The position numbers and the translations under genes are program-made. From NCBI GenBank assembly GCA_041661865.1, contig JBAZTO010000001.1, positions 62,001-126,000 on the forward strand: 64,000 nt of DNA, written 5' to 3'. A model generated the notes under the pieces. It saw only the letters and a program-made list of their open reading frames with translations, was not told the origin of the DNA and ran no database searches. Each line of letters opens with the position of its first letter. Positions within the stretch are counted from its first letter, which is position 1. Source of the DNA: JBAZTO01 sp041661865 (lineage in GTDB: Bacteria > Planctomycetota > Phycisphaerae > SM23-33). Positions 16,801 to 25,776 of the stretch are shown in pieces.

Positions 16801-19800
16801 CGGGTGTGGCCGATGACCCCGAGGTAGTCGGCGGTCTTCAGGTCGAGGAGATCCTTGATGACCTTCTCGTAGAGCGGATGCGGCACCTTGCGGCCGAGGT
16901 CGATGTGCGACCACTTGTCGCCCTTGAGGCCGCCGGTGGTGGCGACGTCGAACAGCCCGCCCTTCTCTTCAGCAAGGTCCTTCGCGCGCACCAGGCTCGC
17001 CTTCTGGATCTCGCCGTTCGAACGCTTCAACGTGTTCGCGTCGGTCATCGGCATGAAGTGCAGAGCGTTGCCGTGCTGCTGCGAGTCGATACCCGAGGCC
17101 GCCATCATCGCGCGCAGCTTCTCGAAGACGAACGGCACCTTCGGCGCCGGCGGCTTCTCGCCCGCCTGGTAGGCCACCCAGTAGTCGTCGTTCTTCGCCC
17201 CACGCACGCCCATGCTCTCGCCGAGGATGGCGTGGGCGTTATGGCCCAGCAGGGCGTAGGTCTGCAGGCCGTCGAAGGACTGGCCGCCCTTGCCGCGGCC
17301 GGCCGTCGGCGCCTCGTCCATCGTGTAGCCGTCACGCGTGCGGGCGCTGAACTTCTTGCGCACCGGGTGATCGAGCTTGTAGACGTAGTTGTAGCCGACC
17401 GGAACGGGGTTCTCGATGTGCCGGCCCTCGACCGGATCGAACAGCCGTTCCTCGTGCTTCACCTTGTGCTCATCGAGCAGGGCCTGCACGCGATCGGCGA
17501 CCTTGTTGTCGCCGAAGTTGACGTGGTCGAACTTCACCCCGTGGTCGCGCACGAGCTTGCCGACGGCCTGCTCGAGCGTCTGCGACGGGTTGATGCGGCC
17601 GGAGACGCCGTGGGGGTTGAAGATGACCTCGAGCGGCCGGCCCTTCTCATCGGTCGGCATCTCGTGGTCGGGGGTGATCTCTGCGATCGTGCCCTTGGCA
17701 GCTGATCCCATCGAGAGCTTGTCGCCGACGCGCATGGGCTCAGCGGTCTGGATGTGGATCTCGATCTTGTCCGGCGACCGCACGATGCGGTTGACCTTGC
17801 CGATGTAGTCCTCATCCCACTTCACGCTCGCGTCGAGCCACGGCCGCTCGAGCATCTTGTGGATGCTGGAGAGGTTCTTCGCTGAGCGGTCGTACTCGTC
17901 GTACTTGCGGGCACGGACGGCAGCGATCAGCACGTCGCCGGGCTTGACCTCCTGGCCTTCCTGGACCACACCGTCAGTGCCGAGCTTTCCGACCATCTCA
18001 CGGGTCAGCAGGGTCGGGAACTGGGCAATGAACAGCTTGGGGTCGACCTTGATTCCCTCGTCGAGGATCAGCTCATGGCGGTGGGTGTGGTCGCTGGTGA
18101 GCTTCTTCGCAGCGGTCTCGCTGATGACGATCGCGTCCTCGTAGTTCGACGCGTTCTTCCACGGGATGTAGGCCGAGCGGAGGTTCACGCCGAGGGCGAG
18201 CTGGCCATCCTTGGTGTAGTTCGAGTCCGCCAGCAGATCGCCCTTCTTGACGACGTCGCCGACCTTCACCACCGGGGTGTGGTCGATCGACACCTTGGCC
18301 TGCATCGGGTAGCGGTCGAAGATCGCGTGCTTCACGCCATCGACCCAGATGCCGTTCTCGGTGATCTTGGTCACGGTGCCGGGGTTACGGGCGCTCACAG
18401 TGCTGCCGTGACCGAGCACAGTCATCACATCCTTGCCATCGCTGGTCTTCAGCGTCGACAGGGGCAGCTCGCGGTAGACCAGCGGCAGGGCCTGGGTGAT
18501 GTGCTTGCCAGCCATCATGCCGCGGTTGGGGTGCGTGTTGGCGAAGAAGCCGGCAGCGTTGCCGACATGGTCGAAGGCGTCGGTGCCCTTGGGCAACAGG
18601 TACTTCACCTCGGTCGGGTGAACCTCGAGGATCTCGTTGTCCCGGTTCGCACGCACCGTCTGCGGGTTCTTCTCGCCGGTGTAGGGGTCGACCGGCAGGC
18701 CAGTCTTCTCATCCCAGAACTCGGGGTATCCGATCGTGGTGTCGTTCGCGTCCTCGACGGAGAGCACGCTGCGCTGGTCCCACTTGGCCCGGCCGTTGAG
18801 CACCGGGATGAACCGGGCGACGAGGGTGTTGCCCGACTTGCGGGCGTTGGCCACCGCGTGGACGTTCAGTCCGACGGCAGCACCTTCCGGGCTGTGGACT
18901 GGATCGATGAAGCCCAGCGCACCAGGCTGGAACAGGCGCGACTCCTTCGAAACCGCGTGCATGTCCATGATGCCGCCAGGCCCCATGAACGTGGTCTTGG
19001 ACTGCTCGCTGGCCAGGGCCAGCGGGTTCGCGCCCTCAGCCGTGTGGGCCATGCCACCTTCGATGCCGCCGGCGCCGCCGAAGAACCCGGTGGTGAGCGG
19101 TTCGAGGAAGGCAGGACCCATGGCTTCGCCGAGGGTGACGTCGTCGCCCTTCCGCAGGCGCTGGAAGAGCTTCTTCTGCATGCGCCAGGCGTTGCGCTCG
19201 ACACGCTCAGCCATCAGGTCGGCGATGTTGTGGGCCGTCTTGAAATGGGGCGAGTCGCGGATGTCAGGGTCGGCGTCGCCGCGCTGCACGTCGAGGATCT
19301 TCCGCGAGGCCAGCATGAAGGCAGTCTCGTTCGGCTTGTCGATCGGCTGGCCGACGGTCTTCTTGGTGACGTAGGGGTCGAGGTGCTTTGAATCGATCCA
19401 CTGCTTGAGCGCGGTGATCTTGCCCGCCTGGTCGACACCGGAAAGGCTCTCATCGACCTTGATGACGCCACCCTTGAGCAGGTCGCGGTTCTGCTTCAGG
19501 TGGAAGACGGATTCGAACAGCTTGTCGATGTCCTTTTCGCCGCGGTCGACCTTGTTCTGCTCGAGCAGCTCGCGCGCCCGCTGGTCGCCGCCCCAGGCCT
19601 GGATGATCTCTTCATCGGTCTTGCCCAGGGCCTTGAGCACCGGGTAGAGCCCGACGTTGGTCGAGCCGTGGGAGAGCTTGAACTGGCCCTTGGCCGGGTC
19701 CATCCACACCGTCATCGAGGCGCCCTGCATGGGCATGAACGACTCGTACTCGCCGTTGACCTTCTGTCGCGAGTAGATGCCGGGCTTGAGGCGGAACTGG

Positions 19801-20165
19801 GCGAAGGGCGTGAACCAGTCGTTGCCGCCGACCATGAAGGTGCCGGTGGACCCCATGAGCGGCAGCTCACCGATCTTGGCGTTGCTGCGGGTCTGCACCC
19901 GCTTGCCGTCGCGGTAGAGGGCCAGATCGGCCGTCACCGGCGCCGTCACCGAGCCGCCCTGCTCCCGGGCCGCCTGCCAGGCGTTCAGGTCGTAGGGGTC
20001 GTGCTTGGTGTCATCGATCTTGACGTTGGTCGCTCGGACCTCGAGCTTCCCATCCTCGGTCTTCATCGGGAAGATCTTCGCCACCGATTCGATGGTACGA
20101 CCGACCAGTTCGCGATTTACGGCTGCGAAGGAGGTGCCCTTGAAGGCATCGGGATCGACGGGCAT
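13803..20165 (-). CDS. Single-chain multisubunit-type RNA polymerase (beta-beta' fusion)
   Basis: One 2120-residue chain carries both catalytic halves of a bacterial-type RNA polymerase. Beta part (about 1-1030): an N-terminal lobe with GELPLMGSTGTF; SPEG at 425-428; a fork-region match around NYEDAIVISE (Glu676); the two active-site lysines at 816 and 824 (GDKLSMGSAAKG); then the flap/clamp motif GQSFDGLQTYALLGHNAHA (about 960-990). Beta' part (about 1045-2120): clamp start GEIQKASLV...WSHIDL, lid/rudder-side VPVIPPMYRP (about 1205), YTGRS, LLNRAPSLHRW, the magnesium loop NADMDGD (1417-1423), bridge helix from 1691, trigger loop QLTLKKFHSGG with His1852, and zinc cysteines 1738, 1805, 1812 and 1815. 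The N-terminal beta' zinc finger is not seen. Bridge-helix THGAR is changed to TPGAR (Pro1701). No alpha or omega gene is in this window. A sigma factor lies 2.6 kb upstream. Multisubunit-type polymerases are known in a lineage of tailed phages; the fusion state makes this one notable. Confidence 0.95.
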   Translation of the reverse strand: MPVDPDAFKGTSFAAVNRELVGRTIESVAKIFPMKTEDGKLEVRATNVKIDDTKHDPYDLNAWQAAREQGGSVTAPVTADLALYRDGKRVQTRSNAKIGELPLMGSTGTFMVGGNDWFTPFAQFRLKPGIYSRQKVNGEYESFMPMQGASMTVWMDPAKGQFKLSHGSTNVGLYPVLKALGKTDEEIIQAWGGDQRARELLEQNKVDRGEKDIDKLFESVFHLKQNRDLLKGGVIKVDESLSGVDQAGKITALKQWIDSKHLDPYVTKKTVGQPIDKPNETAFMLASRKILDVQRGDADPDIRDSPHFKTAHNIADLMAERVERNAWRMQKKLFQRLRKGDDVTLGEAMGPAFLEPLTTGFFGGAGGIEGGMAHTAEGANPLALASEQSKTTFMGPGGIMDMHAVSKESRLFQPGALGFIDPVHSPEGAAVGLNVHAVANARKSGNTLVARFIPVLNGRAKWDQRSVLSVEDANDTTIGYPEFWDEKTGLPVDPYTGEKNPQTVRANRDNEILEVHPTEVKYLLPKGTDAFDHVGNAAGFFANTHPNRGMMAGKHITQALPLVYRELPLSTLKTSDGKDVMTVLGHGSTVSARNPGTVTKITENGIWVDGVKHAIFDRYPMQAKVSIDHTPVVKVGDVVKKGDLLADSNYTKDGQLALGVNLRSAYIPWKNASNYEDAIVISETAAKKLTSDHTHRHELILDEGIKVDPKLFIAQFPTLLTREMVGKLGTDGVVQEGQEVKPGDVLIAAVRARKYDEYDRSAKNLSSIHKMLERPWLDASVKWDEDYIGKVNRIVRSPDKIEIHIQTAEPMRVGDKLSMGSAAKGTIAEITPDHEMPTDEKGRPLEVIFNPHGVSGRINPSQTLEQAVGKLVRDHGVKFDHVNFGDNKVADRVQALLDEHKVKHEERLFDPVEGRHIENPVPVGYNYVYKLDHPVRKKFSARTRDGYTMDEAPTAGRGKGGQSFDGLQTYALLGHNAHAILGESMGVRGAKNDDYWVAYQAGEKPPAPKVPFVFEKLRAMMAASGIDSQQHGNALHFMPMTDANTLKRSNGEIQKASLVRAKDLAEEKGGLFDVATTGGLKGDKWSHIDLGRKVPHPLYEKVIKDLLDLKTADYLGVIGHTRHYNAETGEFSDQPGSNTTTGEAAFRAMLDFDPAERFKEVQKKARTASGSDLNRLNRAARYLKGLQDVRQKPFDAYMISQVPVIPPMYRPVIEQRNGGLRVADSNLLYRDLILTRDTLQKGEQEGSLSTQDLAKARVSLYDAYGALVGVGKSLTHRRDADLRGFVDVIKGKNNKEGLFQQQLSRRRNDYTGRSTIESDATLGPDEAAIPEDMAWKIYQPAIVRRLAQLGWKPADAMREVERKGLIARNALDEELRTRPILLNRAPSLHRWSVLAAMPKIHSGKEVRISPFVLGPFNADMDGDTMSVFAPLSDKGKREAHDLLPSRNLWYDKDRSLAFAVDKDVITGLFALTRRGVNSGKTYPTRQAALDAYKNNKDGLRMDSLVMIDDEKNQNLQAVGWMIFEGIVPVRFLSGIAPPIDGKKLATILDRIAKESPADFNNLGRKLQSAGFAFAARAGGIGGTVQELAIDRTKINALLGQIDRAVKQGKGLDEKRKLALETFAKVKPELDSIISDHLDTIGLGGSVFLAAKPSSKLGMDSYRQMVASPVMVTDARDRAIPSVIKSSYGGGMLLSDYIMATPGARSGMVDKGLSVAGPGFLTKELAGNLGPVRIEIKDCGTQEGIQIPLDPPEGVKQHDADLLDRHLLHDIPGTSFKRNDVVTPEMLAKMRDAKVTSVMVRSPMTCEADSPPCQMCAGRTPDGKVHPIGANIGYNYGMTIGERSTQLTLKKFHSGGTVGQGSNLADGFARLRELLAVPETVKGQGTLADSTGMVTSVKTAPQGGHYIHIRPEGQSPGRADSIEHYVLPGRNVAVVEGEKVKRGDRLSDGSYRPQEIAEKQGLLAAQSYVVDEMRKAFQQAGAIVRKPVLEVAVAAMMRFMRITNDGGEKDLMVGQILAEQAFKARQLKNPKIQGTPELPGLSHVPLVRSNDMLERLNFQRLEDTLREIPAQGGVSDLSGAKSPIPGFAYGAAFRPGQASFELTKDRIPQQDSAFNRLAHFT

Positions 20166-20207
20166 GGCGAGATCCTAGCCGGTGCTGGCCGACAGGCCAG
20201 GGGCCTA

Positions 20208-22745
20208 TCAGGCGAACGCGGTGAAGGGCTGTGCCGCGCCGGCGGCCTGCTGGGTCTGCTGGTTCTCGAGGATCAGCTTGTCGTACTGGGTGTCGATGCC
20301 GGTGGTGCCGGCCGCGGCGGCCGTCGCAGCCTGGATCGCAGCGGACTGCGCGGACTGGGTCTTCGACGAGGGCACTGCCTTGGTGCTGATCGAGCACAGG
20401 TCGTCGATGTTGATCGAGGTCAGCTTCTGGATGGCCTGGATCAGCTTGAACAGGGCCTGCAGCCTGTTGTTGTTGCCCATCTTCTGGGCCACCGACGGAC
20501 CCTCGTCCATCATCGCCATGGTGACGGCCTTCGATCGCTCGTTGTTCTTCTGGCTCTGGAACCGGGCCGCGGCCATGCGAGCCAGCGAGGACATGAAGGG
20601 ATTGTTGCACTGGAGGACCAGGCACTGCAGGGCCTTCAGCAGCACGTCGAGGATGTTGGCCCGGCTGAGGGACCAGCGGAACTTGAACATGCCCAGGAGG
20701 TCGAGCGAGGCGAGCGCCTGGTAGAGCTGGTAGACCGTGCGCGCCACAGCGATCAGGTTCATCAGCGCTGCGATCAGCTGGGTGCTCAGGCCCAGGTACT
20801 TGAGGAAGTTGTTGATCTCCCGGCGCATGCAGAGCAGGAACTTTTCGTGCTTGTCGCAGGCGAGGACCACGCCCTTGTAGGCGTCCTGCACCGGCTGGTT
20901 CGTCCGCACGCTGCCGGCCAGGCGGGCCTCGGCGACCTGCATGAACTTCAGCACGTTGGCGTTGATGTCATTGGCGCCGTACGGGTCGCCGCAGGCGTTC
21001 ACGCCATAGCTATAGACGAACTTCTTGATCGCGAGCATGACCCGGTCGTTGGCCGACAGGATCGACTGGACGCCTTTGAACAGCTTCTGCATCTGACCCA
21101 TGATGAAGCACATGCTCGTCAGGATGACGTAGGCATTGGCCTGGGTGGAGATGTAGGAGTAGATGTCCGAGCCCTGGCTCTGCACGTCGGTGCTGACCAT
21201 CAGCGCGCCGGTCTGCGTGGTGGCGACGCGCACCGAGCCGTCGGAGTTGTAGTTGGGGTTCGACGGATCGACGGGCTTCTGATTCACTGAGCGATTGAAC
21301 GCCTCGTCGACCTGCTGCGCGCTGGCGTTGGGATTGCCGTACTGGTTGACGGTGTTGGCCTTGGCCTGCTGGTAGGTCTGGTCGTAGGGCTTCTGCGTGG
21401 GCAGGCCTGTCGTGCCGCCGACGCCCGGACCCCAGTTGTTGTTGTAATCCCACTGCTGGCGCACCGAGCCATAGGGCCGCAGCTCAGCGATGCTCTGCAC
21501 GTCGGATTGGACAGAAAATCCAGCCGCGTCAGCATCGAGCTGGGTCTTGATCATCTGGATCTGCCGGCGCAGCAGCTCGACGATGCGGGAGAACACGTCG
21601 CCCAGGTAGAGCGCGCCGAAGCCATCCAAGGTGGCGTTGAACTCCTTCATGTTCTCGTGGAACTTCAGGAGCTGCGGATCGGTCGCCTGGATCAGTCCGT
21701 TGTACTTCTGCACGAGGATCGTCTGCAGCCGGAAGCGCGGATCGGGCATGAGCGCGCCGACCTTGCCTTTGCTGAAATCACGCAGGGTGTTGAACTGCTT
21801 GTCGTCGAGCCCGAACAGGTTCTTGAACTGGCCCGCGAGGTTGCCGTCGAGACCCTTCGATGGGTCGTAGATCGAGTCCTTCGCCAGGCAGGTCTCGGAT
21901 GTCGCGGTGTTGAACCGGCCGATGTCGAGCTTGTTATTCTGCGAGAGCGTGTTGCGGACGACCTCCAGCTCCTTGAGCGCGCGGCACAGGTGCTCGGTGA
22001 TGATCGCGTTGGGCAGGCCGGGCAGCATCGATGGCGGCAGCTTGCACGCCTGGCCAAGCAACTTGTTCATCGACGACTTGAGCTTCTTGATGTAGGTGAT
22101 CTCGGCCTCGAGGGCCGGGATGCCTTCGAAGATGGCGAAGAGCAGCATGCCGCCGATGCCGCCCACGACATTCTCGCCGCTGAGGAACAGCTGGTGCACG
22201 GCGAGCGAGACGCGATCGGTGATCTGCTGCGTCAGCGATTGGTTGCCGGTCTGGTCCGTGCTGTTGTCCCAGAACACGCCGCGAACGAACTCGTCGAAGG
22301 ACGAGGCCAGCACGTTGAACTGGCCCATCCACAGTGATGTGAACGGATTCAGGAAGGCCTGCCCGATGTTCTGCAGGTTGGCAGCGCTCCAGAACTCGAA
22401 GTCGTCAGGGACCGTGCTGCCGCCCGGGATGAAGAGCGCTGAAAGCAGGCTGCCGAACTCGGCCACGGGCGAGATGAGCAGGTCGAGCAGGTAGGCGCCG
22501 AAGGCCGAGTCGCCGTAGCCTCCGACGTACTGGGCGGTCACGAGGCCCGTGACCAGCTCGGTGAGACAGCCGGTCAGCCCGCTGCCGCCGACCATGCTCG
22601 CGATCAAGGCCTGCGGGTCGTCAGTGTCGGTGAAGCCGTTGATCAGCGCCGCGTTGTCGCTGAGACGCTGCAGGGCATCGCTTCCCTGCTGCAGCGCGGA
22701 GAAGCCTTGCAGGTCGCTCTGGGCCAGCGGATCGAGGAACGCCAT
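20208..22745 (-). CDS. Large unknown protein between polymerase and sigma genes
   Basis: An 845-residue protein with several moderately hydrophobic helices (for example LTELVTGLVTAQYVGG and VVGGIGGMLLFAIFEGIPAL), at least ten cysteines, and a Gln/Ala-rich C-terminus. No family is recognised. It starts two bases from the sigma stop and ends 42 bases before the polymerase start, so the three genes are probably co-transcribed. It could be a virion protein (internal or tail) or a partner of the polymerase; the sequence does not decide. Confidence 0.7.
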   Translation of the reverse strand: MAFLDPLAQSDLQGFSALQQGSDALQRLSDNAALINGFTDTDDPQALIASMVGGSGLTGCLTELVTGLVTAQYVGGYGDSAFGAYLLDLLISPVAEFGSLLSALFIPGGSTVPDDFEFWSAANLQNIGQAFLNPFTSLWMGQFNVLASSFDEFVRGVFWDNSTDQTGNQSLTQQITDRVSLAVHQLFLSGENVVGGIGGMLLFAIFEGIPALEAEITYIKKLKSSMNKLLGQACKLPPSMLPGLPNAIITEHLCRALKELEVVRNTLSQNNKLDIGRFNTATSETCLAKDSIYDPSKGLDGNLAGQFKNLFGLDDKQFNTLRDFSKGKVGALMPDPRFRLQTILVQKYNGLIQATDPQLLKFHENMKEFNATLDGFGALYLGDVFSRIVELLRRQIQMIKTQLDADAAGFSVQSDVQSIAELRPYGSVRQQWDYNNNWGPGVGGTTGLPTQKPYDQTYQQAKANTVNQYGNPNASAQQVDEAFNRSVNQKPVDPSNPNYNSDGSVRVATTQTGALMVSTDVQSQGSDIYSYISTQANAYVILTSMCFIMGQMQKLFKGVQSILSANDRVMLAIKKFVYSYGVNACGDPYGANDINANVLKFMQVAEARLAGSVRTNQPVQDAYKGVVLACDKHEKFLLCMRREINNFLKYLGLSTQLIAALMNLIAVARTVYQLYQALASLDLLGMFKFRWSLSRANILDVLLKALQCLVLQCNNPFMSSLARMAAARFQSQKNNERSKAVTMAMMDEGPSVAQKMGNNNRLQALFKLIQAIQKLTSINIDDLCSISTKAVPSSKTQSAQSAAIQAATAAAAGTTGIDTQYDKLILENQQTQQAAGAAQPFTAFA

Positions 22746-22746
22746 G

Positions 22747-23529
22747 TCAGCCGGCCCGCAGGTACGGCTTGATCTTCGCGCCGACGGATTCCTTCAGCGC
22801 GCTGATGCGTGCCGGGCTGAGCTTCAGCTTCACCGCGATCTCGCCGGGCTTCAGCTTGGGCTGTCCGTGCGCGCCGAGCGAGTAGTCGAAGACGTGCTTT
22901 TCCTGCTCATTCAGGCTGTAATAGCCGAGCATCGCCCGCTCGTAGTCGACGTCATGCGGGATGTCCTCGATGCTGTCGGCCATCGATCCCTCGTCGCCCT
23001 CAGCGTCCATCGCGTTGCTGGCGATGAGATCGCTGCGCAGTGCGCGGCGCAGCCGGCTGACGTACTTCGGGTGGATCGACATATGCTCGGCGATCTCATC
23101 GGTTGTCGGCTCGCGGCCGAAGCGGCTGGAGAGATCGTTGATGGCGAGCTGGAAGTGGCCGATCTGGCCGACCTGAGCCTCGGGGATGCGCGCTACGTTC
23201 TGGTGCGCGGTGACCCAGCGGTAGAGACGCTGGCGGACCATGGTTCCGATGTAGGAGGCGAGGGGCATGCCTCCCTTCGGATCCCAGTCCTTGATCGCCT
23301 GCCCGGCGAGGCGCTTGGCCTCGAGTTCCATGGTCTGCGTCGGCACCGGGGCAGCCCGGTAAGTGTTGACCGCCGACATGACTGCGCCCTCGAGGTTCTT
23401 CGTCAGCCGATCGAAGGCCTGGTCCTTGGTCCAACCCGTCGGGGCATCGTGCCATTCCTCGTAGAGGCGCGTGTCCTTCTGGGCAGGCGTCTCTGACATC
23501 GGGGCAGAGGGGAGAGGGCGGAAGGTCAT
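22747..23529 (-). CDS. Sigma-70-family RNA polymerase sigma factor
   Basis: A 260-residue sigma factor that should direct a polymerase to phage promoters. Region 2 is seen at about 70-106 (KDWDPKGGMPLASYIGTMV, then RQRLYRWV), equivalent to the core-binding/-10 region. Region 3 is at about 118-165 (INDLSSRFGREPTTDEIAEH). Region 4, a helix-turn-helix for the -35 box, is at about 205-258 (LNEQEKHVF ... KPGEIAVKLKLSPARISALK). Region 1.1 is absent. The size fits alternative (FliA/SigB-like) sigma factors. It is in the operon that also carries the fused polymerase, which makes that enzyme its likely partner, though it could also redirect the host enzyme. Confidence 0.85.
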   Translation of the reverse strand: MTFRPLPSAPMSETPAQKDTRLYEEWHDAPTGWTKDQAFDRLTKNLEGAVMSAVNTYRAAPVPTQTMELEAKRLAGQAIKDWDPKGGMPLASYIGTMVRQRLYRWVTAHQNVARIPEAQVGQIGHFQLAINDLSSRFGREPTTDEIAEHMSIHPKYVSRLRRALRSDLIASNAMDAEGDEGSMADSIEDIPHDVDYERAMLGYYSLNEQEKHVFDYSLGAHGQPKLKPGEIAVKLKLSPARISALKESVGAKIKPYLRAG

Positions 23530-23532
23530 GGG

Positions 23533-25773
23533 CTACTTGGCCGACAGCTTGGTGTCGTTCGTCGCGCCACGCAGGATGGCTGCCTGGATCGCCGAAGTCT
23601 TCTGCTGCCGGATGGGTGAGATGATAGCTTGGGGTCCGACGGCAGGAAGGAAGGAGGGCTTCGAGACCGCCTTGTACGCGCCGTATTGGGGGAACTCGAA
23701 GGAGAAGTTCTCGAGCGACGTGGGATTGACGTTGGGGTCGAGCCACGAGGGAGAACCGAAGACATCGTCGCCGTCGGTGGAGATCGGGTTGCCGATGTTC
23801 AGCGGCGGATTCTGGTCGATACCGGTGTTGGAGATCGCTGACTTGGTCTGCAGGTTGTGCATGATCATCCAGTTCCGCAGGCTGCAGCCGCTTCGGTACT
23901 GATACTTCAGGAAGGCCTCGTGCGGCTGATCCGAGAGCCGCAGCTGACTGCCGATCGAGCTACCGGCTTCAGCCACGTTGCCCAGGCGGTTGCCCTTGTC
24001 GTCGTAGTAGGGGACGTCGACCACGGCCGAGAGGAGCTTGTCGAGGTTCACCTGGCCCGACTGGATGGTGTAGCCGGCGACGCTGGTCACGTCGGTGGCG
24101 AAGTTGTCGCTCTTGAGCGCCTGGTTGATCAGGCTCGGCGGCACCGACGTGGCGTAGGGCTGGGTCTGCTCATCCTGCATCAGGTTGGGGCCGAACAGGT
24201 TCTTGTAGGTGTCCGCGATCTTGGCCGGGGTGTAGATCGAGTTGAGGTAGGCCGGCAGCGGCGCGGTCTTCGTGGCCGAGCCGACCTGCAGCAGTTCCTC
24301 GACGTGAGTCACCGCGATCGTGGTCGACGGCTGGCCGTCGGGAGACATGCTGTGGGTCACGGTCTGGATCATGCAGCGGAACGGCTGATTGCCGTCCTCG
24401 ATGACCGCTGGGAAACCAGGCACCAGGTAGGGCTGGAAGACTGACGAGATGGAGAGCGCGCGGCTCTGGCCCCGGGCCTTGTTGAAGTCGTGGCGCACCA
24501 TCAGCTCGATCGTGCGCGGCAACGTGGCACGCTGGGCGATGGCTGCGTTCACGCTCGCCAGGGAGCCTTCACCACTGGGCTGCAGCTTCTCATAGCGAAG
24601 GGTATCGAACACCGTTCGCACGCCGCGGACCAGCTCTTCTTCGGAGAACATGCCGTGGGTGATCTGCTGGAGCGCGCTGATGCCCGTGGCCTGGTTGGAG
24701 ACGTTCTGCACGTCGTACTGGTCATTGGCCATGTACAGCAGCGGCAGCGCGGTGACCGAGGCGGCCGGCGGCGCGAGCTGGGCGACGAGTCGGGTGGGGA
24801 CAGCGGCGAACGCCAGCGTGCCGCTCACGCTCTTGATCTGATCGTTGAAGAGCGTGTTGCACGCCGGCGGGATGGTGTTGTAGAGGTAGGGCGCGAACAG
24901 CAGCTCGGGGATGAAGTAGGAATAGGCCACTGCCAGCTTGTCCTGGAAGGACTGCGCGCCGGCTTCGGTGATCTGGTCCGCTGGATTAGCGGAGGTCTTC
25001 ACCGCGTTGGTCTTGTAGAGCGGCGGCGCCGGGATGGGCAGGTGCTGGTAGAACGCCAGCTCTTCGTAGCGCTGCAGCACGGACATCAGGGACGAGCTCG
25101 GGCCGAGACCCATGGTGTTGAGCGCGTTCTTCTGGAAGTCAGACCACCGCTGGTAGTCCATTGCGGCTTTGAGATCGGTGTCGAGGAAGGTCCACATCTT
25201 CCGGTCCATGCGGCGAGCCCAGAAGTAGTAGCTCTCCACAGGGGTCTGCGCGATGAGGCGGCGCGGGATTTCGAGCAGGCCGGACGAGACATTGCCCGAC
25301 AGGGACACGTTGTTGATGATCTGCTCGACGCCGACGGTCTTGAAGGTGTTGGCCGTGATCGGCTGGTTGATCAGGCTGCCGTTGGCCCGAGCGGAGACAG
25401 CCACGAGCGCACTGGTCGGCTGGTTGGTGTCGCCGGAGCTGGCGATCACGCCGACGATGTTGAAGAAGGTCGTGTCCTCCATGAAGCCGTGGAGACCGCG
25501 GAACAGCAGGCTGCGGGTGCGCTGGCCAGTGCCGACCTTGCCACGGGAGAGGCCGACGTATTCGCCCTCGCACATCAGGCGGTAGACGTTGGTCAGCGGA
25601 TCGAGGAAGAACACCGCGCCGTGGCTGCGGGGCAGGAGCAGATCCCACTCCGGCACGGGCGGCACATCGACCTGGAACGTACAGACCTCTTGAGCAGAGA
25701 AGGTCACGGTCACGTTGACCGGGTCGAAGCGATACCCGTTGATGTAGACGACGACCTGATGGGGGAGTGCCAT
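23533..25773 (-). CDS. Probable tail hub / baseplate protein
   Basis: A 746-residue protein. The N-terminus (VYINGYRFDPVNVTVTFSA followed by a strand pattern CTFQVDVPP) looks like the first beta domain of tail hub proteins. A later segment (about 460-510: AVIEDGNQPFRCMIQTVTHS followed by SMSPDG..TTIAVTHVEEL) resembles the hub domain that carries the tube-like fold (gp27/gpD type). It would sit between the tube end and the spike. It overlaps nothing and lies 3-4 bases from both neighbours. Identification is by pattern, not by search. Confidence 0.5.
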   Translation of the reverse strand: MALPHQVVVYINGYRFDPVNVTVTFSAQEVCTFQVDVPPVPEWDLLLPRSHGAVFFLDPLTNVYRLMCEGEYVGLSRGKVGTGQRTRSLLFRGLHGFMEDTTFFNIVGVIASSGDTNQPTSALVAVSARANGSLINQPITANTFKTVGVEQIINNVSLSGNVSSGLLEIPRRLIAQTPVESYYFWARRMDRKMWTFLDTDLKAAMDYQRWSDFQKNALNTMGLGPSSSLMSVLQRYEELAFYQHLPIPAPPLYKTNAVKTSANPADQITEAGAQSFQDKLAVAYSYFIPELLFAPYLYNTIPPACNTLFNDQIKSVSGTLAFAAVPTRLVAQLAPPAASVTALPLLYMANDQYDVQNVSNQATGISALQQITHGMFSEEELVRGVRTVFDTLRYEKLQPSGEGSLASVNAAIAQRATLPRTIELMVRHDFNKARGQSRALSISSVFQPYLVPGFPAVIEDGNQPFRCMIQTVTHSMSPDGQPSTTIAVTHVEELLQVGSATKTAPLPAYLNSIYTPAKIADTYKNLFGPNLMQDEQTQPYATSVPPSLINQALKSDNFATDVTSVAGYTIQSGQVNLDKLLSAVVDVPYYDDKGNRLGNVAEAGSSIGSQLRLSDQPHEAFLKYQYRSGCSLRNWMIMHNLQTKSAISNTGIDQNPPLNIGNPISTDGDDVFGSPSWLDPNVNPTSLENFSFEFPQYGAYKAVSKPSFLPAVGPQAIISPIRQQKTSAIQAAILRGATNDTKLSAK

Positions 25774-25776
25774 GGG

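Noticed and set aside
14610..21290. Several plus-strand frames of 300-600 codons opposite the polymerase and the 845-residue gene
   Set aside because: The polymerase on the minus strand is unmistakable by motifs; the opposite frames have unnatural composition and no ribosome sites or motifs.
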